This document shows positions 1-12,062 of a stretch of DNA of 33,879 nt, one piece after another. Made by a program: the position numbers and the translations under genes. The stretch's first letter is position 1. Every line of letters begins with the position of its first letter. The notes beneath the pieces were generated by a model. It did not search any database, had not been told where the DNA came from, and saw only the letters and a program-made list of their open reading frames with translations. Source of the DNA: Nephromyces sp. MM_2019 (taxonomy: Eukaryota; Apicomplexa; Aconoidasida; Nephromycida); contig JADHZB010000518.1 in the NCBI GenBank assembly GCA_015657535.1, positions 1-33,879 of the forward strand. Direction: 5' to 3'.

Positions 1-31
<31 letters not shown>

Positions 32-263
32 GCACACTATATAGAAATACCATAAAAAAAATATGTACATATAGATGAATATATATACAAGATAATAATC
101 ATCATAAGTTATAAATGTGTGTGTATATAGTATTAAGGAATTAATTATCGAATAAGAGAAAATTAAGATAAAATTCCATTATATATGTATATATATATTG
201 AGTTTGATGATTGTATAATATACAAAATTATGATTTCTAGTTATATATATATATTTAACATAC
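1..263 (-). other. Partial intron of the dynein gene
   Basis: After the donor at 263 no continuation of the AAA1 sequence can be read in any frame, so the next exon should lie left of the window. The stretch is almost pure AT with a (TA)n tract at 1-27. Confidence 0.7.
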
Positions 264-3200
264 TTCATTTGATGCTTCCATAATTTGATTGAAGCATATC
301 CATGCTCCTATACCTGCACACCCCTTAATAGTTGATATAAGGTACTCATGATTTAATAATTTATCTTGAAGATCAATTGATTTACATAAACGTCCAAATT
401 CACACGATAAATCAAATATTAAACTTTTCTTCCCTGATCCAGGATGACCCGATAATATACCACCTTGAAAATATAGTGTGTGTAGTAGTATTATGTAAAA
501 CTTATTTTGTGAATTTGTTTTTTATTGTGTGTGATGTTATTATATAGAATTTATTTTGTGAATTATAATTTATATCATAATGTAATAGTATTTATATCTA
601 GTTTAATTTGAGAATTTATGATTTATATTGCGTGTAGTACCTATATCTAGTTTATTTTTGTGAATTAATAATTATTCTTTGTTAGTATTATATATGTTGT
701 ATTTTATCAATTTATAATTTGTGTTACATTTAGTGTAATATATAGTTTGTTTTATGAACTTATAATTTATATTGTTGTGTATGTTATTAATATATATTTT
801 CTCTAAAGATACTATTATATAAATTCATCGTGTCTTGTAAATGTGTAAAATACAAGTATAAATCCTTGTACCCATATAAAAATCTTGATTTTCAATAAGG
901 CTTGCTTTAATTACTTGCATCTGAGGAGTTATTATTGGAGGTCTATAATGACCAATAATTTCATATCCATATGGATATATATTTCGAATTGATTTCACTC
1001 TAAGTTCATCCATGCTCCAAAAGTATTGTATTTGTTTTAACCACTCAAAATCATTCTTATCTCTTACATTATGATCTATTAGATTCCGTATAATATCACG
1101 GAAATTACTACAGCAAATAACAAACATATCTCTATTGGGAATTTCATTCACCATTTGCTTTGACTGAAAATAAGTATCAAAAGAAATTAATAAAATTTCC
1201 TCCACATTAATACATAAAGATTGAATATAAGTATTTGAGGTTAATTTTTAAGCCTTACAAAGAAATCTTGTAGTTTCTTTACATATTCAAACGAATCTCT
1301 TAATGTTTGTTTCTCTATAGATTGTTCAATAGTTTTATTTAGATGAGTTGTTAACCCTACCATTGAACATTGCGGAACAAATTTATTAAGGCTAATTAAA
1401 CTTGTGAATTCATCCCAATTTGAAGTATCTAATTGTCTTATCATATCTCTTAGTTCCTCTAAAATGTTTGATTCAATTTCTTCAAACCAAGTTTCTAGTT
1501 GTCTATTTGCAGGGCATATTTTTGTAGGAAATGTAATAGAAAAACCTATTACAAAATAGGTGATTCAGAACATAAACTTTGTGTAAATATATGTTCGTAA
1601 GCTATAATCATCTTGTTTACACATTTTACATGATATTCAATTATTTAGCATTGTAACGAACATATAAGTTTATTTCGTAGATATAACGAAATATGTGTTT
1701 ATTTCTTATATAAATATGATAAGATAAGGTATGATAAACTTCAACATACCTTCACTAGATACAATACCAAGTATATTTTCGGAATCATCCGTTATCAATT
1801 TTTCAACGGATGTAAATAATTTATTTAAAGAAGTACTCTTGATGGTTGATGGATGTTTTTCTTTAGACCACATTAACAATAATTCTTCATTATCGAGGAA
1901 AAAAAAACGAGAAAATTTGTAGCGTTTATCATCTAAGTATAGATTAAATCGTGAGCGAAGTTTTCCCAATGATGTCATAATCTCATCAATTATAATTTTT
2001 GTTCTCGTTTGATTACAGACAAGTAAAACTTGAGGAACGTGATTCGCTTGTAGTAATAACTTTTTTATTTTTGTTTCTAAATCTTCAAAACTGATAATAA
2101 TATAATTTAAGAGTTCGATTAAAACCATTTCTAAGAAATTTTCCTAATTATATTATTGGAGTTGAGTGATACCTATCATTTAACGCAGAAAAACTTGAAG
2201 ATGCCTTGGTCATCTTGATAATGGGTGATATTTCATGAAACCCAAGTTGGAAATTGAAAAATTGATCTAAAATTGATTGCACCTGAATTTAATCAAGTTT
2301 ACATCAATCCAGCAATATATTTGTTAAATAAGTGATTATTTATACAAGATAGTAATAATCATATCAAACTATGCTATACTAAAATAATGAATAAGCTTTA
2401 GGTATTGAGAGAGATTTAAGCCCTTTAATGACCAAAGTAATCTGATTATGTAAATTTAATTCTTATGTTTTGTCGTACATTCTCCAAAGAATCCAACCAT
2501 TTCTTTATTTCTGTCTCAAATATAGTTTTAGAACGGTTCTTATCTAACTTTTCAAGGATAGTTAAATGCTCTTGTAACAATTCATATATTTGATTCGAGT
2601 CTTTTAGTATTATAAATCCACTCCCAGGTTCAAAATCGATTATAAATAGGCGTTTATCCCATTCATCTTCCATTTGTTGGAGTGACTATATAAAGGTTTT
2701 GATATTTTATAGATTTGTGCATTTAAGTTAATGTTTTCTCATCCATATTAGCTCAAAAGTATTATTGTGTGTTTGATAAATCAATATATATCAAATTAAT
2801 GAGACATGTCATATCAAGCCTATAAATAATAACATTCTTATTACCATTGCTATCATATTTTCCATATTGGCCCTCTCAGTTAATGATTTGATTTGTTCAA
2901 ATTGTGAAGCAACTAGAGGAAGCTTAAGTAATTCATTTAGTGTAAAATCAGCTACTGAAGTCGTCTTTTCATTAATTGCGATGATTTCTTCCAGCTGAAT
3001 AATAATGATAATATGGATTGAAAACAGGTAATTTACTTAATTCATTCCTAGTAAGATTGAAAATTTATTTTTAATTTCATTAACCTGTTTTATATGATGA
3101 TCTTTCATTATATGTTTGGAGAATCCTGATATAATAGGTAGGAGTTGTCTTAAATGCTCCATTTCCAATTTGAAATTCAAACACATTTCATTGAATTCAG

Positions 3201-6200
3201 TCATATCATCAGAAGTATATTTTGACAAAGCCGCAGTGACTGCGACAACAGTTTGAGTTCCTTGAGCTATCTTGATAAATATAGTTTACCAAGATAACAA
3301 AACATTTTATATATTCCCATTCTTTAAAGATTATATTTGATTTCTATTTTTAAATTTGCTAACCATATTTTGAATCTTTGTGTAATCAAGGGAGTCAATT
3401 CTTAGAGAGAGCCAAGTCGTCTTCATGGAGTACCATTTATGTATTTTTTTCCAAATTTTCTTATATGGTTCAAAATCCTTAAAATAGAGTATATATATAT
3501 ATATGCGTAAATTATAGGTTATTTTGTTTTACGAATGAAAATAAGTAGTAAGAATTGCTACTCATCCAGATTTACCTTAATAAACTTATCTATATATGAA
3601 AAATCGCTTTTTTCCTTGTTTAAAAGAATCTCTCGATTATTAATTATATCTGCTTTAACCATTGCATCATTAAGATTGTTCTCAATAAGGCAAACACTCT
3701 TGAACAAAATATCATAATCCAACAGATCAGTATGCGTGTTGAATTTATCAATTTCATTCACAATTTTATCCAATTCTTTAAACAGTTCCTCCTAGAGGTT
3801 AAATATAATTCGAATAAACAGAAGCGGTAATAATTAGATTGGAAAATAATCAGCTCATAAAATTGATATATTATACCTTTTGAACCATCAATGTTCCATA
3901 AAATACCTCATTTTTGTTTTCAATAAATGAAAGAACTAAGGATGTTTTTTTTTCTAACAATTCCAATCCCAACATGATTTGGAAATGTCGTATATAATCT
4001 TCGGGCTTTAACTATATTTTATCAAATATATTGAAGCAAATTATAATTAGAACGTATATTAAGAAATAGTGATTAAATTACCAAAACATTTAAGCTTTCT
4101 AATTCATTAAAAAAATTGAGTGCTACAGAAACTTCATTTTGTTCGTATTCCAATTTTTCTTGGAATTTCTGTATATCTACTAAAGTTTTTTCTACTTCCT
4201 CTAAGTTCCTGGGCATCCGAACAATTTTAGAACTGTATTCTTTTTGTCTTTCATAGACTAATTTAGTCTTTTGGATATACCTAAATAGTGTAAGTTGTTT
4301 TCAGTTCAGGAAATGAGATTAATCACTTTGAATCGATTGAATTTAAAATAAAACTTACAGAACTTTCATTTTATCTTTCAGCATATTGATACTATCCCTC
4401 AATCTTTCGTTTATATATTGTTTTGCAGGGTTTATATCTATTGCAATTAATCCTTTATTAATTATTTGATCATAAAAAGCATCATTGAAATTCCATTTCC
4501 CCTAAGATTAATCAATTAAAACAAATTTGATTAAATAAAATAGAAACTTGACCTAAAATTAATTATTACATCTTGAACTTCATTCAATTTCACATTAATT
4601 TTATGGAAATTTTCCTCTATATTGGCTTCCTTGCTATCTAAAGCCTTGAGAAAATCTTCAATTTCAAAAAGTAATGACGTAAATATAGGGTTTATGATGT
4701 CAAAATAATTTTTTAGTTCATCAAGTGAGTTTTCAATTTCTTTAATGTAATATGTTCTAATTTCAGTAAGCCATTCTTCTTCATAAAAATCACTTATATT
4801 AAGTTCATATATTCTATTTTTTTGATAAAATGGATGAAGCAACTTCTCTGGGTGAGGAACCCTTTGAATTTCTTCAACTCTTGAATAATATAAGCACATA
4901 GAAATTTGAAATGAATTAAAAAGTAAATCACAAAATTGCTAACCTGCTCTCAAACACATATAGTAGACCTTTTCTTATGTTTTCATAGCTTACATCATAT
5001 TGAAAGTATTCACCATGTGTGCTAAATACAACACTTATATATGTAATTGGTTTGCTGTAATTTGATTTATATTGACTTGATTGATCCTCATAGTCAAGGT
5101 GTTTGCTATTCGTTATTTGAAATGTGCATAAGCTTTGAACGAATTGAACAAGTGAATTCTTGATTAACACTCTGAAATTTATACGAATTGACTCATATTA
5201 ACTGAGTGTGAAAAATGTGTTTGGTAAGATATTCAACACTTTTTGTTGTTTATTGCTATGCCTTGATTACCTCAGCGATGAATCTATCAAGCAGCCAATT
5301 AATGATAAGAAATTCCCAAATTTTCCATGTATATAGGTCCCATTATCCAATGTGCTAAGTCTATACCATCCACTCTTAACATCAGCAAAATCAGTTTTGA
5401 TTGTTTCAACTATTCTCTTGTTAAGTCCTACTTGTAGTTCGTGGCAAACCTATAAGGATAACAAGTAAGAACTATCTTTTATTTTAATATATCTGTCAAT
5501 TTTTTCAAAAGAATGAAAAATAAAATATATTTACTTCTTTTTATTAGAAGGCTGAAATAAAAATTATATTATATTTATGTTATAAGTTTGAATAGAGTGT
5601 TGATTTAAAAATATTTTAAATATAAAACACCTCGACAAGCCTTTCCTTTTGGGTCCTCAAAAATCCATCAAAGTTTTCGAGCTATAAAGAATGTTTTAGC
5701 TATTTTATTAAAAACTAAAATCTTATTGTTATTTCACTAACAGATTCACTTCTTGACTTTGGACTAGCAAATAAATCCATTTCCGTTAAATCTAAACATT
5801 CACGATAAATCTTAAGAAATGTTAGATTCAAATTTGGGTCTGAGAATAATGTCTTCAATGTGAAATTGTTCTTGGCATCTCGTCTATCTTCCAAATTTCC
5901 TATTTCAATTGATGCCCTAATATAAAGTTAAAAGATTCTCGTAAACTTAGAAAAAAAATATAATTAGATGATTTCATACTTTTGGATATTAAATAAAGAG
6001 CTAAAATCATTAGGCTTCAATATTCCAATGTCAAAGTACAATCCTAGTGACTCCATGTAGTACTTTCCTCTTTTGAGGAAAGCTAATTTATTCTGTGACC
6101 TATTTTTTTAACATTTTTGTGATAGTTTATTTCAAGTTAAATACAATTTTTTTTTCCCAAAGCAAGCTACCTGTTGAGAAGAGTATTGATCTGTTTTTTT

Positions 6201-7758
6201 GTAATGCTAGCTCCTTCATTATCTTCATTTCCACCATCAGTGCTTAGACTCAGATTTGTATAATATGATAAGTCTAATTGTAAGTTTAAGTTTGTTTAAT
6301 AGGCGATATCACAAAACCCTATAAATAAACTCACCCCAATGATCAATAACTGGTATAGAGTCTAAGTAAAATTCGAACTTCAGATTGCTTTCTGCTAAAT
6401 CCCTGGGGTATTAGATTAACAAATTTTTGCAAATTATTAAATAGGTAGAGACATGATAATATTAATCTATATATATTTCAAATTTAAAAAAAGTTATATA
6501 CACTCTCAATTAATTGAATTTTCAAATTAAAGACGCTCAAATCTACGACTTATTTCAGTAGAATCAAGATGCACATATACCTCAATGATTTAGCTCGGTG
6601 TAGACGTTTCGCAAATAGATTTGGGTTTTCCGACTATAATTCCTCATTTAGGATTTACATGTCAGTCACATTAGAGCATTTGGCTTAAAAATTCAACTAT
6701 AAATTACTTGTATAAGAATTTCAAATCGGTTTAATTCAGAAGTTGTGAGGTCATTAACCCATTTAACTACAAATATTTGGGTCAAAGGTTTAAGTTCATA
6801 AAACAAACAATCTTGCCACTCCGAATCCTGGCTCTCAATGTATGACTTTCTAAATCCCTAATTAGAACAAATAAAATCTAATTTTAATTTGAAAACTTAG
6901 TAGTAAGCTTCCAAAATTGATCAACATCTTTATATATAAAAGTTATAGCTCATCTCTCAATTAAATATTGACTAAAGTTAAGCTTGGTATTTATCAATAT
7001 TGACTTTTGCTAAGATTGGGAGCCTTCCATGCTCACTATAAGAATAGAAAAATTGTTCCCACTCTCCTAGAGATCTCTCATCATAGTCAGAGTCATCAAA
7101 AACTGTTAATGGAAACCTAAATTGAGTTCAGGTTTTTCCATTAGTACTATAAATTTGGTTTATAAGGAGATTTTGAAGGAATTACCAGTGCTTATTATCA
7201 TTTAGCTCTTGGCTTAGAGATATTCCTAGTTCTTTTAAAAGCTTTCCTATATCAGCTGTTTGATATAATCTACTTTTTCTTTCAATTGCAAGTCTACGAG
7301 GTGTTCTACCCTCCTTGTGCTCCAACTCTACCCAAACTTTAGGATTAACATTTACTGCGTTTTTAGGGTAACCAGAACTAAATTTTGATTCTGTTTAGAG
7401 AGATCATATAAATTTTGGATTATTTTATCTCACAGCTTCAATTCAAGTATCTTATTCTCTTACTAAATAAATGGGTAATATCTATTAGTTTTGTTTTAAA
7501 ATTATTGTCCAAGAGCTTTTCATTACTTGCCTGTTTACTTTGCCAAATTTTTAAATCGGCCTAAATCAATGCAATAGGATATTTAAACTTCGTTTATAAC
7601 TTGAATTAGTATAATTCACATAGTTTTATATTAAACTCATTTTACATGTTCTTGTTATATTTTTCCTGGAAACTTACATTGTTTGAGATCTTTTTATTTT
7701 CAACTAATATTGTTTCAGAGTAGTATCCCCGCTGTTTTTGAAAGTTTTCCAGCTCCAT
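264..7758 (-). CDS. Dynein heavy chain (axonemal-like), N-terminal tail, linker and start of AAA1; partial at 3' end
   Basis: Microtubule minus-end motor heavy chain. I joined 27 exons in one frame, 1,516 codons: 7758-7678, 7560-7464, 7390-7186, 7116-7005, 6857-6708, 6633-6581, 6402-6335, 6273-6171, 6099-5980, 5916-5742, 5681-5631, 5449-5271, 5171-4944, 4879-4570, 4501-4359, 4280-4082, 4011-3877, 3791-3576, 3477-3364, 3270-3085, 2994-2845, 2685-2479, 2282-2173, 2090-1750, 1545-1259, 1199-872, 463-264. Family marks in order: a basic PRRLAIERK segment and PLTVFDD near the N-terminus, as in axonemal heavy chains; the tail motif ENPNLFAKR; DVKSGWYRL; the linker signatures FEPYKKIW and YLDDKRYKFSRFFFLDNEELL; NDFEWLKQIQYFW and YPYGYEIIG just before AAA1. 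Length to AAA1 fits single-headed inner-arm dyneins. AAA1 is aberrant: Walker A is GHPGSGKK and the Walker B equivalent is CFNQ. Exon 27 ends at a GTATGT donor, so the gene runs on past position 1. The exon-4 donor (GTCAAT) is the weakest junction. Confidence 0.93.
464..871 (-). repeat. 408-nt dynein intron built from degenerate ~55-65 bp repeats
   Basis: On the plus strand, units resembling TATATCTAGTTTATTTTTGTG followed by an AATTTATAATTTATATT-like segment recur about four times, near 550, 595, 645 and 740. This is the longest fully contained intron of the dynein gene; most of the others are about 40-200 nt. It separates the linker end from the Walker A exon. No open reading frame or RNA gene is seen in it. 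Confidence 0.55.
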
Positions 7759-9139
7759 CTTATTAATCACATTTATCTAATCCCTAGTTCAGATTTTTGT
7801 AAGAATCAAGTGGCAAACATACCCATCCTTCAAAGAAAATAAAAAGGATAATATAACTAAGTTTACAACACTTTGTGGGATAAGTTCTAAATTTATGATT
7901 TAGGTAGAATTAATTATGAGGAAAGTGATTACAGAATGATATTTTTAAGAAACGTAGCTTAAAATTTTTTGAAGAGGGTTTTAACGTTTTATTAAGCTCT
8001 GTTCAGTACTCTTGTTAAGATATTAATGTATATTAAAAAGTTATTAGATACTATTTTGTGCTTTTAAAGATTTTTAACCTTTTAAACTTAAGGAAAATTA
8101 TAACTGAGAGTTGTAATGCTTTCTTAATTAGTTAATTATACTAATGAAGTTATGAAGTTCAAATTTAAACCTTCGATGGAATCAATTTATTTAAGTAATT
8201 TTTAGCATAATTTTCGAAAAATGTTTGCAATATAAAGCTTTTCACAAACTGATGCTGCTTCGTTGTGCATATATTTTCCAATAGATAGATGATTTAATCA
8301 ACGATTATCAAAAATATCAGAACCTAAGAAATATTCATAATAAAAGGTTTTAAAAATTATAAGGTAAATATTGAATATATATATACCAAAAGTAAAGCAA
8401 ATAATTTTGAAAGTAAGAGACGCCATCAAGGGTTTAGCAAATACTCTTACTCTGAAGTACTACTCACATCAAGTTAAGTTGTTTAATCCAATAGACTATT
8501 GAATTAAAACATACATACTGTTTATCCAATAAATCTAGCTTAATTCAAAAAAGCGCCGTTTAAGTGTGATTTGGAGTAGCTTAGTTGGGCTTTCTACATG
8601 AGGAATGTGAATGTATATATTAATCTAAATTTTGCATTACTTATATACACCAAAAAATTCGATATTTAAATAAAATATTTAAGGTAAGATACCTAGGATC
8701 AACAAAGCATATCTCGTATGAACCTTACTCTTTACGTTTTGAGGCTGGTTAGAAGACTGAAATTAGAAACCTTAATAAACTTAGATCAAAACAAAGTGTC
8801 AAAATAGTTAAAATCACCGTTTTTGAACTAAACTACGATCAGAGGATTATTTTTTATCAATTTATAATTGTTTATTATATATACATCGAACAATTATTTA
8901 AGTTTACAATAATATGCATAGATATTAAGATATAAAATTATGCCACTCCTTTAACTTGCATGAAATATTAAAGTTTCAGTGATATGGAATGATTTAAAGT
9001 TTATCCCAAGACTTGAATAGCTTCATTATTGTGAAATGGTTTTTTAAGATTTTAATTTTCTAACACCTTAACGCCATGCAATAAGGCTGTTATTGTTTCT
9101 GGGTACGCAAGGAGGGGCTAATTCTACATATTCAAAAAG
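7759..9139. promoter_or_regulatory. Shared upstream region of divergent dynein and SET genes
   Basis: This 1.38-kb stretch lies head to head between the dynein start codon (7758, minus) and the SET gene start codon (9140, plus), so it must hold both promoters and 5' leaders. No open reading frame of useful length, no tRNA-like fold and no clear motif was seen. The last 30 bases before the SET start are A-rich. The assignment rests on gene layout only. Confidence 0.45.
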
Positions 9140-10546
9140 ATGACAGAAAAGGTAGTGGATACTAGTTTAAATCAATTCAGAGATATACGATACTCTTTGC
9201 GGAAAGGTATATCTAGACTCTCACCCTACGTGCTTGCTGAAAAGGAAGGTCAGCTCGAATTTCCTAAATTGGATTACGATTACACAGAAACCAAAAATAG
9301 GGTAAAAAGGGTCTCAAAAAAATTTTTAGATAACCCGCGCAATTTACAATTTAAGTCAAATGAATTTGATTTTAGCTCTAAAGCTGAAAATGTAAAGCCC
9401 ATTCAGAAATATAAGGAGGATCTAAGGTTAAATGGCAAACCTCATATTGAGGAACTTGAAGAAATGAATAATGGATCAATGAGTTTAGCCCTCGAATCCA
9501 AAAGTAAGTCAAAATTCAAAAACACTGAATTATACTCATATCAAAATGAAATTTTGAGAGAAAATTCAAATTCAATTTCTATTTCCAAGTCCTATGATAA
9601 CAAGGCATTAGATTTGGATTCGTTATGTAAATCAAATATAGAGAACATAGAAAGCACTAATTTGCCAATTAAAACCAGACATAATAAAAGGAAAAGATAT
9701 AATATTTCTCCACTTGAAAACTTAAAACAATCAGAGAAAATGTATCAAAATCCTAGTTGGCCACCCAGAAGATCAAAACCAAATAATAAAGCTAATTATA
9801 GAGACCGAAGTAAAACTCGCCACGAGGTGTACAATTCTTCAAAAAAATCAAAAATTGATGTGCAGAATAATCACATACAAGATCCAAACCAACAACAATT
9901 AATAAAGGTGAATGATAATCACACGGAAGGAGTTCATTCCAAAGAATCGAACATTCACTCCACAGAACTGATTAAACAATTGAATAAAAATCATAACAAT
10001 GCTAACATAATAAAATCTAACACCAAAGACTCAAAAATAAACAAGACCAAAACATCATTGGCATTTCCTGATGATCCTCAATTCTTAAAAAATATTGCTG
10101 TTCTATGCAATGGCGTTTCAACAAAGAAATCAAGTTTAGGAAGGGGGTCAGGACTAGGGCTTTTCGCTGATAGAAATTTTGATAAAAACCAAATCATCAC
10201 AGAATACTGCGGAACTATAATCGATCGCGATACTGCGTTACAATTACGAAATCTAAATGCCTCAAGCCATGTTATAAGAGTTGGAATGCCTCATTCTTAT
10301 ATAAATGGGTTTCAAATACCAGTACCTTTTATTGGAGGTGGTAGCTTTGCAAATGATGGTAGAAAAATGACTGATGGAATAACATTAGGACCAGGAAATA
10401 ATGCACAACATTTTGTATGGTTCGACCATCGTAGAGGCCGAGACCGTGTTTTTTTAAAAGCTCTAAAAAATATCAAATGTGAAGATGAAATATTTATTGG
10501 ATACGACAATGTGTATTGGAAATTAGAGAATATGCAGAGAGTCTGA
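9140..10546 (+). CDS. SET-domain protein (putative protein lysine methyltransferase)
   Basis: Single exon, 468 residues, ATG to TGA. Residues 1-325 are charged, Asn/Lys/Ser-rich and probably disordered, with basic clusters (NKRKR near 185, PPRRSKP near 210) that could act as nuclear localisation signals. Residues 330-456 form a SET domain: GSGLGLFADRNF (about 336-347), TEYCG, then GGGSFANDG (399-407) where classical SET proteins carry the N-H-S-C S-adenosylmethionine/pseudoknot motif, and DEIFIGYDNVYW near the C-terminus with a candidate catalytic Tyr at 455. There are no Cys-rich pre-SET or post-SET modules. SET domains with a GGGSFAND-type motif occur in divergent protist proteins. Substrate cannot be told; histone or non-histone are both open. 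It is transcribed divergently from the dynein gene. An enzyme is likely because the core motifs are present, but activity is inference. Confidence 0.85.
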   Translation: MTEKVVDTSLNQFRDIRYSLRKGISRLSPYVLAEKEGQLEFPKLDYDYTETKNRVKRVSKKFLDNPRNLQFKSNEFDFSSKAENVKPIQKYKEDLRLNGKPHIEELEEMNNGSMSLALESKSKSKFKNTELYSYQNEILRENSNSISISKSYDNKALDLDSLCKSNIENIESTNLPIKTRHNKRKRYNISPLENLKQSEKMYQNPSWPPRRSKPNNKANYRDRSKTRHEVYNSSKKSKIDVQNNHIQDPNQQQLIKVNDNHTEGVHSKESNIHSTELIKQLNKNHNNANIIKSNTKDSKINKTKTSLAFPDDPQFLKNIAVLCNGVSTKKSSLGRGSGLGLFADRNFDKNQIITEYCGTIIDRDTALQLRNLNASSHVIRVGMPHSYINGFQIPVPFIGGGSFANDGRKMTDGITLGPGNNAQHFVWFDHRRGRDRVFLKALKNIKCEDEIFIGYDNVYWKLENMQRV

Positions 10547-12062
10547 ATACTTAAAAAAGTTTTATATTTCCTTAACTTTTCAATAATACTTGAATTTTTC
10601 CAGCTATATTAAAAATAACATGTTTTACCAATTTCTAAGAATAATTAATATATCAAGCAAGCTCAATATATATTGAAAAATTATATAAGCGCTTTGTAAT
10701 TACAAGTGTTTTCAAATTCATTAGCTTTAATAATAATTAACCTATATAAAACATGACAATCTTTAATTTAAAGGTTATTATTTGTGAATAAATTATATAA
10801 AACATATAAACATATTTAAACTATAAAAAAATGTAAAGTTTATTAAAATGTATCAATCAATTTAAACCAAGATTATAAGATAAGTTGAAGAATACCTTAA
10901 TCATAGTTTTTTTAAATAACATAAATTATTATATATCTAATTTTCAATAAAATAAATGGATTATATGAAATTGTCAATTTATGAACATGTTTATAATTGT
11001 ACTTGTAAAATACGAGACAATTAGATTTTTAAATTCATTAAAAACGTAAACAGATAGATATAGATACATATTTCTTCACAAGTGTTACACACATTATAAC
11101 CTGAATCTAAATTGTATACATTACTTCATCTCCCTTGAATCAACTCATACACTCGCTACCTTTTAACCTAGATTATGCACACAGTGACTACTCAATTGTA
11201 CACGTGATGCTTAGCTCGATTGCATAAACAAGACTAAACTTAAATGTGCACACAATACCTACTCAATTGCACGCACAACACTTGAAGCTTAATTGTACTC
11301 TCAACACTTGCAGGATTATACTCACGATCCTAACCAAATTGTGCTCCTTAACTCAGCTATATAAACCATAAACAAACCCAAGCGGTTTGTTAGCTACATC
11401 TTCCTCAGCATATTTGTATAAAAGCAAATCTTAGTTGAATACACAATTCATTCATTTAAAGTTGCATTCAAACACACTCACTCTCCTAAACTCAACTTTC
11501 ATGCTTAACACACTCCTAAATTAACTTCTAAACACAATACCTTCCTAAATTAATTCCTAAACTCTATACCCTCATAAATTCAATTGTATACACTATATAT
11601 ATACTTCTAACTATATTTCACACCTTCCAATATCTAAATTAAGTTATATATAACAATCTTCAGGTACACAAACACCTTACATGATCTATATGTTTAACTA
11701 CAAATGAATTAACCCTAAAATTCAATCAAAAAACAATAACAAATAGTAGATAAGAACAAACACTCACTTTATCTATTAATACAAGAAATAATGAATAAGC
11801 CAATGATAACAAACACACACTTTAGTTATTTATACAAAAACTCCTAAACAACTCAAGCTTTATATCTTTATGCCAATAATGTACTTACTCTGTAATATCT
11901 ATCCAAAAAATGAGATCAACTCCCCAGCAGCTTATTTAGATATATCTCTATAAACTTTACTATTTATATATATTTCATTTAGATAATCAAAATCAAACTA
12001 TTTAAATTACAAGCAATTTAAAATTGGCGCAAAATCACAATTATAGATACTTTTTAATAAAT
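10547..12062. other. Intergenic region between SET gene and BUD23
   Basis: No gene was found in this 1.5-kb stretch. The first 450 bases are featureless AT-rich sequence holding the SET gene 3' end. From about 11,050 the composition shifts to A/C-rich with degenerate repeats (separate entry). The last few hundred bases should contain the BUD23 promoter, but no motif stands out. Confidence 0.5.
11050..11650. repeat. Degenerate A/C-rich repeat block
   Basis: Loose units of about 55-60 bp recur, with the words CTCAATTG, CACACAAYAC and CTTAGCT/GAAGCTTAATTG in similar order (for example near 11,190, 11,255 and 11,285). Copies are too diverged to align exactly by eye. This is also where AC-rich sequence starts in the window. 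Confidence 0.45.

Noticed and set aside
1706..2150. Extension of the dynein exon upstream of position 2090
   Set aside because: An in-frame ATG exists near 2128, but only the acceptor before 2090 restores phase with the preceding exon and gives sequence in line with the dynein linker.
264..7758. Dynein gene as a decayed pseudogene
   Set aside because: All 26 internal junctions keep frame over 1,516 codons and conserved motifs persist throughout; the defects are confined to AAA1 catalytic residues.
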